DNA of 9,354 nt. It comes from CAYQAJ01 sp964415245 (GTDB lineage Bacteria; Planctomycetota; Planctomycetia; Pirellulales; Pirellulaceae). The position numbers and the translations under genes were made by a program. The DNA lies in assembly GCA_964415245.1 (NCBI GenBank), contig CAYQAJ010000213.1:1-9354 (forward strand). The letters are read 5' to 3'. Positions within the stretch are counted from its first letter, which is position 1. The number at the start of each line of letters is the position of its first letter. The notes beneath the pieces are model-generated. The model saw only the letters and a program-made list of their open reading frames with translations, ran no database searches and was not told the origin of the DNA. This document shows, one piece after another, positions 1-6,448 of this stretch.

Positions 1-2
1 AG

Positions 3-740
3 CTCATGTCGTGCGTGAAAGTGATGCGGCCCGGGCTGGCGGCGCGGCAGCTTTCGGAGTTCACGCCGCAGTACCTCGACCTGTTCGGCGAGATGAGCGT
101 GAAATACAACGTGAACGTCGTCGGCGGCTCGCACTTCACGCTCGAAGACGACGTGCTGTACAACGTGGCCTATCTTTTCTGCCGCGACGGCACCATCGGC
201 AAGCAGTACAAATTGCACGTTACGCCCAGCGAGCGCCGCTGGTGGGGCGTTGCGCCCGGCGACAAGCTGGAAGTGTTTGACACCGATTGCGGCCGCGTCG
301 CCATCCTCATCTGCTACGACGTGGAGTTTCCCGAGCTGGCCCGCATCGCGGCGCACAAGGGGGCCCGCATCCTGTTTGTGCCCTTCAACACCGACACGCG
401 GCAGGGTTACCTTCGCGTGCGGCACTGCGCCCAGGCCCGCTGCATCGAGAATCACATGTACGTGGCGATCGCCGGCTGCACCGGCAACCTGCCGTTTGTG
501 GAGAATGTGGACATTCACTACGCCCAGTCGGGCATTTTCACGCCGGTCGATTTCTCATTCTCGCGCGACGGCGTGGCGGCGGAATCGACGCCCAACATCG
601 AAACCCTGCAGATTCACGACGTGGACGTGGAGCTGCTGCACCACCACCGCCACTCGGGCACGGTGCAGAACTGGAACGACCGCCGCCGTGACATGTACCG
701 CGTGGTGTGCCTGGAGGATGGGGAGAAGTATGAGGTGTGA
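3..740 (+). CDS. Carbon-nitrogen hydrolase (nitrilase superfamily), C-terminal part; probably a GNAT-nitrilase fusion
   Basis: The reading frame is open to the left edge, so this is the 3' part of a longer gene. Counting from the ATG at 6, the nitrilase-fold catalytic lysine is probably K69 (motif YKLH) and the nucleophile is C103 in ICYDVEFPE (codon 312-314). The catalytic glutamate that precedes them in the family is not in the window. The stretch around EFTPQYLDLF and the ending NWNDRRRDMYRV match what I recall of the roughly 510-residue proteins that join an N-terminal GNAT acetyltransferase to a C-terminal nitrilase domain (Bacillus YhcX type). The acetyltransferase half would lie upstream and is not seen. 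These enzymes hydrolyse C-N bonds of amides or nitriles; the substrate cannot be told from sequence. The gene converges with the adenylyltransferase gene across a repeat-filled gap. Confidence 0.88.
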   Translation, partial: LMSCVKVMRPGLAARQLSEFTPQYLDLFGEMSVKYNVNVVGGSHFTLEDDVLYNVAYLFCRDGTIGKQYKLHVTPSERRWWGVAPGDKLEVFDTDCGRVAILICYDVEFPELARIAAHKGARILFVPFNTDTRQGYLRVRHCAQARCIENHMYVAIAGCTGNLPFVENVDIHYAQSGIFTPVDFSFSRDGVAAESTPNIETLQIHDVDVELLHHHRHSGTVQNWNDRRRDMYRVVCLEDGEKYEV

Positions 741-752
741 GGACGCGGAGAG

Positions 753-780
753 TTTTCAGTGTTCGGTGTTCAGTGTTCAG
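753..780. repeat. Degenerate heptad array A1 (unit TGTTCAG)
   Basis: Four head-to-tail 7-nt units start at 753, 760, 767 and 774. Two are exactly TGTTCAG; the others are TTTTCAG and TGTTCGG. Read in the phase TCAGTGT, the unit matches the TC[AC]GT core of arrays A2 and F. It lies 12 nt after the nitrilase stop. Confidence 0.8.
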
Positions 781-789
781 TCGGAGGAG

Positions 790-817
790 GTCCGTTGTCA
801 GTTGTTCGTTGTCAGTT
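790..817. repeat. Degenerate heptad array A2 (unit GTCAGTT/GTCCGTT)
   Basis: Four 7-nt units start at 790, 797, 804 and 811: GTCCGTT, GTCAGTT, GTTCGTT, then GTCAGTT again. The reverse complement AACTGAC is the last unit of array F upstream of ligA, so the same motif occurs in both orientations about 6.9 kb apart. Confidence 0.8.
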
Positions 818-843
818 GTAACGGAGCAGAAGTCAGAGTATCT

Positions 844-875
844 CCGCGTCGCCGTGTCACCGTGTCACCGTGTCA
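844..875. repeat. Degenerate octad array A3 (unit CCGTGTCA)
   Basis: Four 8-nt units start at 844, 852, 860 and 868. The last three are exactly CCGTGTCA and the first is CCGCGTCG. This is an 8-nt version of the same style of repeat as A1 and A2. The three arrays cover about half of the 174-nt convergent gap 741-914. I see no clear hairpin-plus-T-run terminator in that gap for either converging gene. Confidence 0.75.
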
Positions 876-914
876 GTGCCTCTCCACTCCCGCGCCGTGA
901 TAGCTAATGTCGCT

Positions 915-1994
915 TCAACTGCCAATGTACCGCGCATACAGCGTGCGGGCTTCTGCGATGTCGTCGGTGCCAGCGATGATGGCCCGGCCGTCGGGAAAGA
1001 CGGTCATTTGATAGCCGTCGACGGCCAGTCGCAGCAGGTAGCGATTGCGGCTGACCTGTCCCACGCCGCCGAGCTTCTCTTCCAGCGATTCAAGTGACAG
1101 CGGCTCGTGGCCGGGGAAGCTGAGCTGCACGGCATTGCGGCCGCAGAGCACCGCCGTGTGGCTGCCGCGCTTGCCTTCGAGCCAGGGGAATTCATGCCCC
1201 TGGCAGGTGAGGCACGCTGCCGACTCCCGTAGCGAGTCGAGCTTCACCTGCCGCAATCGGTTGTCCCACAGCTCGACGATGGTGAGGTCGCGATTTACCG
1301 CCTCGACGTGGCCGGTGAGGATCTTTAGCGCTTCCATTGCTTCTAACGACGCGATCACGTTCACGATGGGCGATACGATGCCCGCGGTATCGCACGTGGG
1401 CGTGACGCCGGGCGGGGGCGGCTCGGGCATCAGGCAACGGAAGCAGGGCGTTTGCCCGGGCACGATCGTCATCGACTGCCCTTCGGCGCCGATGCAGCCG
1501 CCATACACCCAGGGAATCGAGAATTTTATTGCGGCGTCGTTCAGCAGATAGCGGGTTTCGAAGTTGTCGGTGCCGTCGACCATCACGTCGACGCCGTCGA
1601 CCAGTCGGCCGATGTTGGCGTGGTCGACGTCGGCCACCACCGCTTCGACCTCGACCTGCGAGTTGATCCTTTGCAGCTTCCTTTGCGCGGCGACGACCTT
1701 GGGTAGGTTATCGGCCACGTCCTGTTCGTCGTAGAGCACCTGCCGCTGCAAGTTGTTCAGCTCGAGAAAGTCGCGGTCGACGATCCGCAGATGCCCCACG
1801 CCCGATCGGGCCAGCGTATTGGCCAGCACCGAACCGAGCGCGCCGCATCCGCAAACGAGCGCGCGCGACGCCAGAAGCTTGCGCTGCCCCTCCTCGCCGA
1901 TGGGGCCGTAGCGCATCTGGCGTGCGTAGCGATCGAGGTCTTTCCGAGTGTCGGCCATAGAGGTGCTCATTCGCGCGGACGTCGTTTCCACCAT
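915..1994 (-). CDS. ThiF/MoeB/HesA-family E1-like adenylyltransferase
   Basis: It should activate the C-terminus of a ubiquitin-like sulfur-carrier protein (ThiS or MoaD type) by adenylation, in thiamine, molybdopterin or related sulfur transfer. The 359-residue product has the ATP-binding glycine loop GCGALGS at 49-55, the acidic residue D73 after strand 2, the NNLQRQ motif at 80-85 and DGTDN at 140-144. Two zinc-ligand pairs are CFRC (184-187) and CLTC (261-264), and a candidate catalytic cysteine is C201 in CDTAG. Residues about 280-359, ending GTDDIAEARTLYARYIG, form an extra C-terminal domain that is not rhodanese-like; I recall this ending in ThiF/MoeB-type proteins of other phyla. No ThiS or MoaD gene is in view, so thiF and moeB cannot be separated. 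Start is uncertain: ATG at 1994, 1970 or 1958 are all in frame, and none has a convincing Shine-Dalgarno. Confidence 0.93.
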   Translation of the reverse strand: MVETTSARMSTSMADTRKDLDRYARQMRYGPIGEEGQRKLLASRALVCGCGALGSVLANTLARSGVGHLRIVDRDFLELNNLQRQVLYDEQDVADNLPKVVAAQRKLQRINSQVEVEAVVADVDHANIGRLVDGVDVMVDGTDNFETRYLLNDAAIKFSIPWVYGGCIGAEGQSMTIVPGQTPCFRCLMPEPPPPGVTPTCDTAGIVSPIVNVIASLEAMEALKILTGHVEAVNRDLTIVELWDNRLRQVKLDSLRESAACLTCQGHEFPWLEGKRGSHTAVLCGRNAVQLSFPGHEPLSLESLEEKLGGVGQVSRNRYLLRLAVDGYQMTVFPDGRAIIAGTDDIAEARTLYARYIGS

Positions 1995-1998
1995 ACCT

Positions 1999-2004
1999 AT
2001 TCTA
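1999..2004 (-). promoter_or_regulatory. Possible -10 box for the adenylyltransferase gene
   Basis: The minus strand reads TAGAAT here, with a weak TTGGCA about 20 nt further upstream (longer than the usual 16-18). Transcription would begin almost at the ATG at 1994, giving a leaderless message for that start or a short leader for the ATGs at 1970 and 1958. Speculative. Confidence 0.2.
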
Positions 2005-2053
2005 CCGAAGCTGGCTTATGTGTGTGCCAAACGATCGACGGCACCAGCACATC

Positions 2054-2081
2054 CGCTTTCCGCTCTCGGCTTTCCGCTTTT
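2054..2081. repeat. Degenerate heptad array B (unit CGCTTTC)
   Basis: Four 7-nt units start at 2054, 2061, 2068 and 2075: CGCTTTC, CGCTCTC, GGCTTTC and CGCTTTT. Its first two units and its last unit are repeated exactly in array E at 7285, over 5 kb away. It sits in the 90-nt gap between the GH2-like gene (stop at 2085) and the adenylyltransferase gene. Confidence 0.8.
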
Positions 2082-2084
2082 CCA

Positions 2085-3014
2085 TCACACGATGTATCCG
2101 GCAAACAGGCCGGCGGCCGAAAGGACGCGCTGCAGCGAATCGCATGCGGCACGAGCCGCCTGTAGGGTATGGCGACCAGCCAGGCTGCGGCAAGCAACGA
2201 TGGGCAGACTCGGGTCTCCCAACGGTTCGCCGATCCCGCCGACACCGTGAAACTCGCAGAGGGCGAGCTGCGCCCAGGGTGTCGGCGGGATTTGCCGGCC
2301 CGGCGCGAGCGACTGCGCCAGCACGACATTCGGCGCGGCGGCGTGCCAGATTGTCCCTTCTGATTTGACCTGTGCGTCAATTACTCCATCGATCACAACG
2401 ATCGCGACCGAAGCCCAGCGCGACAGCCGGCGCAATTGGGCTTCGGCTCGTTTCGCGTCGATGCGGGCCACGATCAGCACGCCCTGCCGCGACGCCGCGT
2501 CGCACAGGGCATCCGAGGGGTTGTCGATCACGATTGCCGCGCCGCTCCGGCGCCAGCCTTCCAGGTCGCTGGCCAATTCGTCGTCGGTCCCGCTCCCATT
2601 AGCGGCGGTCGAGTCTACGGCCATCGCATGAATGCCCCTTAGCACATAACGACGAGTGTTCAGATATAGGCTCTTCCCGCGCGGGCCGAACCGGCGAATC
2701 CCGAGTCGCCGCAAATCGCGCACAACACACTCGCCGCCACGCATCAACTCAATCTCGACTTCGTAGTGCGCCGGCAATTCCGGCGACCACGTGCACGGCT
2801 CGGGCACGTCGGCTTGCGCGAGCAACGTTTCACCCGGCCCCGCGTCGCGCAAGGGAACCGAACTGGCAATGGTACGCGCAATCTCGCAGTACGGGCCATG
2901 AATACGGCCCCGAATCGAGAATTCGCCGCCACCGGCCAGGTTGCGGTGCCGAACATACACTTGCGCCAGTTCGTCTGTTACTCGGCCGTAGAACAAGTCA
3001 AGGTCGTCAAGCAT
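2085..3014 (-). CDS. Hypothetical protein resembling a degenerate GH2 glycosidase (Ig-like sandwich plus partial barrel)
   Basis: The product is 309 residues with no signal peptide or membrane segment. Residues 70-128 look like the GH2 Ig-like domain running into the barrel: a WSP-ELP-HYEVEIEL stretch, then GIRRF, then LYLNTRRYVLRGI, compare the family pattern of lNG..v.LRGv. Residues 148-186 (DLEGWRRSGA, IDNPSDALCDAASRQGVLIVARI) resemble the GH2 barrel step in which a partner is met early and the residue becomes Glu-rich. The catalytic acid/base and nucleophile regions of a full GH2 enzyme (usually 600-1000 residues) are not recognisable, so enzymatic activity is doubtful. I chose the ATG at 3014, preceded by GGGA about 9 nt upstream; an upstream TTG frame to 3146 only translates the inverted-repeat element. 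Function unknown; the GH2 link is inference. Confidence 0.75.
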   Translation of the reverse strand: MLDDLDLFYGRVTDELAQVYVRHRNLAGGGEFSIRGRIHGPYCEIARTIASSVPLRDAGPGETLLAQADVPEPCTWSPELPAHYEVEIELMRGGECVVRDLRRLGIRRFGPRGKSLYLNTRRYVLRGIHAMAVDSTAANGSGTDDELASDLEGWRRSGAAIVIDNPSDALCDAASRQGVLIVARIDAKRAEAQLRRLSRWASVAIVVIDGVIDAQVKSEGTIWHAAAPNVVLAQSLAPGRQIPPTPWAQLALCEFHGVGGIGEPLGDPSLPIVACRSLAGRHTLQAARAACDSLQRVLSAAGLFAGYIV

Positions 3015-3031
3015 ACGTCGGTATCCCACTA

Positions 3032-3149
3032 CTGTTGTGGCACGGTCTCCCGACCGTGCTACGCTGGCGACCACAGATCTCCCATGTCGCGCATCGCCGG
3101 AGACCTTCGGTCGGCCATATGTCGCGGTCGGGAGACCGCGACACAACAG
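3032..3149. repeat. REP/BIME-like inverted hairpin doublet 1
   Basis: A 118-nt element is bounded by imperfect inverted repeats of 27 nt (3032-3058 and 3123-3149, 24 of 27 matching). Each arm holds its own hairpin. The left stem is GTGGCACGGTC (3037-3047), loop TCCC, closing at 3062 with one G-T wobble. The right stem is TGTCGCGGTC (3120-3129), loop GGGA, closing at 3143 with perfect pairing. The stems differ by paired changes (A-T to G-C, and G-C to T-A). CTAC at 3059-3062 reads as GTAG 5' of the left hairpin on the minus strand, a REP hallmark. A third weaker hairpin with the same GACC/GGTC core lies near 3097-3116. The element ends 17 nt upstream of the GH2-like start codon, in its probable leader. 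It has no coding capacity. Confidence 0.85.
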
Positions 3150-3198
3150 CGCCCGCGACTCAACAGCGTTTGGAGCTTGGATGTTGAGATTTGTTGGT

Positions 3199-3226
3199 GA
3201 TTTGTCGTTTGTGCTTTGGAGTTTAC
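3199..3226. repeat. Degenerate heptad array C (unit NNTTTGT)
   Basis: Units start at 3199, 3206, 3213 and 3220: GATTTGT, CGTTTGT, GCTTTGG and AGTTTAC. The last runs over the uvrA stop codon (3223-3225). An extra GATTTGT at 3188 is separated by 4 nt. More degenerate than the other arrays. Confidence 0.55.
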
Positions 3227-6177
3227 CCGCCGGCGGGTTCAGGGTGCGCCTCCAGCAGCGACTCGGCTAGCAGTGCGCCCGTGGCCGATCGCTTGTCGCG
3301 CGCCACTTTCTCAGGCGTTCCCTGCACGACGACTTCGCCCCCTTCGTCCGCCGCGCCGGGGCCCAGGTCGATGATGTAGTCGGCCGCTTTGATGAGCTGC
3401 AGGTTGTGTTCGACCACGATCAGCGAGTGCCCCACCGCCAACAGCGCGTCGAAGCAATCGAGCAATTGCAGCACGTCGGAGAAGTGCAGCCCGGTCGTCG
3501 GCTCGTCGAGCAAAAACAGCGTGCGGCTGCGGCGGGCCGTCGTCAGGTAGCTGGCCAGTTTGAGCCGCTGTGCCTCGCCGGCCGAGAGCGTGTTGACCGG
3601 CTGGCCCAGTCGCAGGTAGTCGAGCCCCACGTCGATCAATCGCTTGAGCCGGCTCTGCACTTTCGGCTGCCCGCGAAAGAACGCGAACGCCTCGCGGACG
3701 GTCATCTCGAGCACCTCGGCGATGTTCCGCCCGCGATAGGTAACGCCGAGGATCTCGTTGCGGTAGCGCGTTCCGCGGCACTGGCTGCACGTCATGTACA
3801 CGTCGGCCAGGAACTGCATGTCGATCTCGATGCGGCCGTCGCCGTTGCACGCGGTGCACCGCCCGTCGCCCGAGTTGAAGCTGAAGTGTCCGGCGGTGTA
3901 ATTGTGCGTGCGGGCTTCGATCGTGTCGGCAAACACGGCGCGAATCTCGTCGAACGCCTTGACGTACGTGACCGGGTTGGAGCGCGGCGAGCGGCCGATG
4001 GGGCTCTGGTCGACCAGCAGCACGTCGTCGATCTGGCCGTCGCCGAACACGTCTTCGTAGGGGTAGGGCTTGGGGGCATCCTTTTTCTTGCGGCGGCAGA
4101 TGGCACCGTACAGCGTATCCTGCACCAGCGTGCTCTTGCCCGAACCGCTCACGCCGGTCATCAGGCACAAAACGCCAAGCGGGAACTCGACCGTCACGTT
4201 TTTAAGATTGTTGCCGCGGGCCCCGGCGAGGCGAATCCAACCGTGGCTGGGTTTGCGGCGCCGCGCGACTTGGGAAACGCCGCGACGGCCGCTGAGGTAC
4301 TGGCCGGTGAGGCTATCGGGGTCGTTTTCGATCTCGGCGACGGTTCCTTGAAATACGACCTTTCCTCCTCGCTCGCCGGCCCCGGGACCAATTTCGATGA
4401 GCTGATCGGCCGCCCGCAGAAAATCCTCTTCGTGCTCGACCACGACCACCGTGTTGCCGCGGTCGCGGAGCGCGTGAATCGTGCCGATGAGCCGCTGCGC
4501 GTCGCGCGGGTGTAGCCCCACGGTCGGCTCGTCGAGCACGTACAGCATGTTGACCAGGCTCGACCCCAGTGCGGCGGTCAGCGCCACGCGCTGGGCTTCG
4601 CCGCCGCTGAGCGTCCGCAAGGTTCGGCCCAGTGTGAGATAACCTAGGCCCACTTCGATCAGGAATTCGAGCCGCCGCTGCACTTGTTCCAGCATGGTGC
4701 GGCCGACCGCGCGCTCCCACGGGTCGAGCGTAAGACCGGCAAAGAACGACCGCGCCTCTTCGATCTGCATCCGCGCCACGTCGGCAATGCTCCGGCCGCC
4801 GATGCGCACCGTGAGCGCCTCGGGCCGCAACCGATCGCCGCCGCAATCGGGACACGTGCGGTACGTGCGCCAGCGGCTCAAGAACACGCGCAGGTGCAGT
4901 TTGTACTTGCGCTTTTCGAGCCAGGCGAAGAAACCTTTGAGCCCGGCGAATTCCGTTTCTGGCACGCCGTCGCGAATCATGAACTGCTGCTCTTCGGTCA
5001 GCTCACGGAACGGGATATCCACGGGAATCCCTAGCTCGTCCGCCGATTGGAGCAGCGATTTCAGCTCGCCGGCATAGGCGGGCGTGTTCCAGGGGGCGAT
5101 GGCTCCATCGCGAATCGACTTGGCCGGATCGGGCACGACCAGCTCCATGTCGATCTCGATGACGTTGCCGAACCCCTCGCAACGCGGGCACGCCCCCAGC
5201 GGATGGTTGAAGCTGAACAGCCGCGGGTCGGGCTCGGCGTAGTCGATGCCGCACGCCTCGCACCGCAGCGATTGGCTGAACCCGATGCGGCTCCACGTTT
5301 GGCCGTCGATGGTGCAGCGGCCGGCGGGCGGATGGCCGTTGGGCCGTTCATGGGCTGTTGAAGGTGCGGCGTGCCCGTCGCCGCCTTGTGGTGAATCGGG
5401 CCGCTGCGTCGCGTCGGGTTCGAGCACAAAAGCCCAGCAACGACCGTCGCCGCGAGCAAATGCCGTTTCGAGCGAATCGTGAAACCGTTCGATGGGCGTG
5501 GTGCGAGCAGCGAGCCGGTCGACGACGACATAGAAGCCGTTGCCGAAGTTCGCGCTTGTGTCGCTCTTTCCACCGTTCGGCGCGTCAGCGGCGGGCTGCG
5601 GCACATCTTCGCCCAGGTGCACCGTGCGTCCATCGAAAATGGCCCGCACAAAACCGTCTTCGCGCAGCTCCGTGGCGGCCTCGTCGAACGTGCGGCCGTC
5701 GCCCGACGCCGGGGCAAACGCAATCATGCACCGCGTTCCCTCGGGGAGCGATTGCAAGCGGTCGGCGGCCGTGCGGGGGCTATCTCGGCGCACCTCCTGT
5801 CCGCAGCTTCGGCACACGACCCGCCCCAGCCGAGCGAACAGTAGTCGCAGGTATTCGATAATCTCGGTCGTGGTGCCGACCGTGGCCCGGCTGCTGCGCG
5901 AAGTGTTGCGGCGCGTGACGGCGATGGCCGGGGGCAGCCCCTCGATGCGTTCGGCCGCCGGCTTATCCAACTGTTCGAGGAACTGCCGGGTGTAGGCCGA
6001 GAAGCTTTCGATGTACCGCCGCTGCCCCTCGGCGTAGAGGGTGTCGATGGCCAGGCTGGTTTTGCCGCTGCCGCTGACGCCGCACAGCACGACCAGTTTT
6101 CGGTGCGGAATATCCAGGTCCACGTGCTTGAGGTTGTGGACCTCGACCCCTCGCAGCTCGATGCAGCGGCCGGCCAA
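3223..6177 (-). CDS. uvrA: UvrABC excinuclease subunit A
   Basis: UvrA is the dimeric ABC ATPase that finds bulky DNA lesions and loads UvrB in nucleotide excision repair. The product is 984 residues (about 940 in E. coli). Visible in order: Walker A GVSGSGKT at 33-40; the LYAEGQRRYIESFSAYTRQF region; a zinc module CEAC-X20-CPRC near 305-330; first signature LSGGEAQR near 525 with LDEPTVGLH; second Walker A GVSGSGKST near 675; second zinc module CTAC-X19-CSQC near 775-800; and a second signature that reads LSAGEAQR near 865, followed by LDEPTTGLH. A Pro/Gly-rich insert at about 255-295, before the first zinc module, explains the extra length. I place the start at the TTG at 6175-6177 because GAGGAG lies 6 nt before it and IELRGVEVHNLK follows at once. 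A TTG 18 nt upstream is in frame but has no ribosome site, and a stop codon lies further upstream. Confidence 0.97.
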   Translation of the reverse strand: MAGRCIELRGVEVHNLKHVDLDIPHRKLVVLCGVSGSGKTSLAIDTLYAEGQRRYIESFSAYTRQFLEQLDKPAAERIEGLPPAIAVTRRNTSRSSRATVGTTTEIIEYLRLLFARLGRVVCRSCGQEVRRDSPRTAADRLQSLPEGTRCMIAFAPASGDGRTFDEAATELREDGFVRAIFDGRTVHLGEDVPQPAADAPNGGKSDTSANFGNGFYVVVDRLAARTTPIERFHDSLETAFARGDGRCWAFVLEPDATQRPDSPQGGDGHAAPSTAHERPNGHPPAGRCTIDGQTWSRIGFSQSLRCEACGIDYAEPDPRLFSFNHPLGACPRCEGFGNVIEIDMELVVPDPAKSIRDGAIAPWNTPAYAGELKSLLQSADELGIPVDIPFRELTEEQQFMIRDGVPETEFAGLKGFFAWLEKRKYKLHLRVFLSRWRTYRTCPDCGGDRLRPEALTVRIGGRSIADVARMQIEEARSFFAGLTLDPWERAVGRTMLEQVQRRLEFLIEVGLGYLTLGRTLRTLSGGEAQRVALTAALGSSLVNMLYVLDEPTVGLHPRDAQRLIGTIHALRDRGNTVVVVEHEEDFLRAADQLIEIGPGAGERGGKVVFQGTVAEIENDPDSLTGQYLSGRRGVSQVARRRKPSHGWIRLAGARGNNLKNVTVEFPLGVLCLMTGVSGSGKSTLVQDTLYGAICRRKKKDAPKPYPYEDVFGDGQIDDVLLVDQSPIGRSPRSNPVTYVKAFDEIRAVFADTIEARTHNYTAGHFSFNSGDGRCTACNGDGRIEIDMQFLADVYMTCSQCRGTRYRNEILGVTYRGRNIAEVLEMTVREAFAFFRGQPKVQSRLKRLIDVGLDYLRLGQPVNTLSAGEAQRLKLASYLTTARRSRTLFLLDEPTTGLHFSDVLQLLDCFDALLAVGHSLIVVEHNLQLIKAADYIIDLGPGAADEGGEVVVQGTPEKVARDKRSATGALLAESLLEAHPEPAGG

Positions 6178-6183
6178 GTTACG

Positions 6184-6189
6184 CTCCTC
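6184..6189 (-). promoter_or_regulatory. Shine-Dalgarno site that decides the uvrA start
   Basis: The minus strand reads GAGGAG, then the 6-nt spacer CGTAAC, then TTG. It is the only strong ribosome-binding site I see in the window. Confidence 0.7.
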
Positions 6190-6225
6190 GCCCAACGAGG
6201 AAAAGAATGCTCCAACGAATCCCTC

Positions 6226-6231
6226 ATTTTA
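6226..6231 (-). promoter_or_regulatory. Possible uvrA -10 box
   Basis: The minus strand reads TAAAAT (within GATAAAAT), one of the few A/T-rich stretches in this gap. It would give a leader of about 40 nt before the TTG start. No convincing -35 is seen at 16-18 nt spacing, and I see no recognisable LexA box. Confidence 0.3.
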
Positions 6232-6263
6232 TCCACGGCCAAGTGCCCGAGCCACCCCGCGAT

Positions 6264-6367
6264 CGTAGCAGGCACGCTCCGCCGTGCCGTCCGCCTGTCG
6301 CATGCTGTTGCATGATCGATCGTGTCTTCCCGCCGCGGTTACGGCACGACGGAGCGTGCCTACTACG
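6264..6367. repeat. REP/BIME-like inverted hairpin doublet 2
   Basis: A 104-nt element is bounded by 27-nt inverted repeats (6264-6290 and 6341-6367, 25 of 27 matching). Each arm contains a hairpin with stem GGCACG/CGTGCC and a 6-nt loop: CTCCGC at left and CTCCGT at right when read in the same direction. The stem is unchanged and the differences fall outside it. GTAG stands 5' of the hairpin in both arms (6265-6268, and CTAC at 6363-6366 on the other strand), at the outer ends. In doublet 1 the GTAG is on the inner side and the stem sequence differs, so this is a second family. The element occupies the divergent gap between uvrA and the membrane-protein gene and ends 22 nt before the TATAAT at 6390. 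Confidence 0.87.
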
Positions 6368-6386
6368 GGGCGCTTTGCGTGCCGTT

Positions 6387-6395
6387 TGCTATAAT
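6387..6395 (+). promoter_or_regulatory. Extended -10 promoter of the membrane protein-cupin unit
   Basis: TGC followed by a perfect TATAAT (6390-6395) makes an extended -10 element of sigma-70 type. No good -35 is seen; that position (about 6367-6372) falls at the right end of hairpin doublet 2. Transcription would start near 6402, about 47 nt before the ATG at 6449. Confidence 0.55.
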
Positions 6396-6448
6396 CTGCG
6401 GTGGAATCGAGGTTCTGCGATCCATACTGATTGCCACCGATCACCACT

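Noticed and set aside
741..914. CRISPR array
   Set aside because: Units are 7-8 nt in direct tandem without spacers; no cas genes are present.
3015..3146. N-terminal extension of the GH2-like gene to a TTG at 3146
   Set aside because: It would translate the hairpin doublet itself. The ATG at 3014 has a plausible ribosome site and begins a normal protein.
3032..3149. Insertion sequence or full transposon
   Set aside because: There is no transposase and no room for one. The ends form separate hairpins with GTAG, as in REP elements, and I see no target-site duplication.
3150..3222. Intrinsic terminator after uvrA
   Set aside because: The nearby hairpins lack a following T run, and the A/T-rich stretch is the heptad array. 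Rho-dependent or no termination cannot be excluded.
3406..4515. Long open frame (369 codons) on the + strand opposite uvrA
   Set aside because: Its translation shows no recognisable domain and it lies wholly antisense to conserved UvrA sequence; such frames are common in GC-rich genes.
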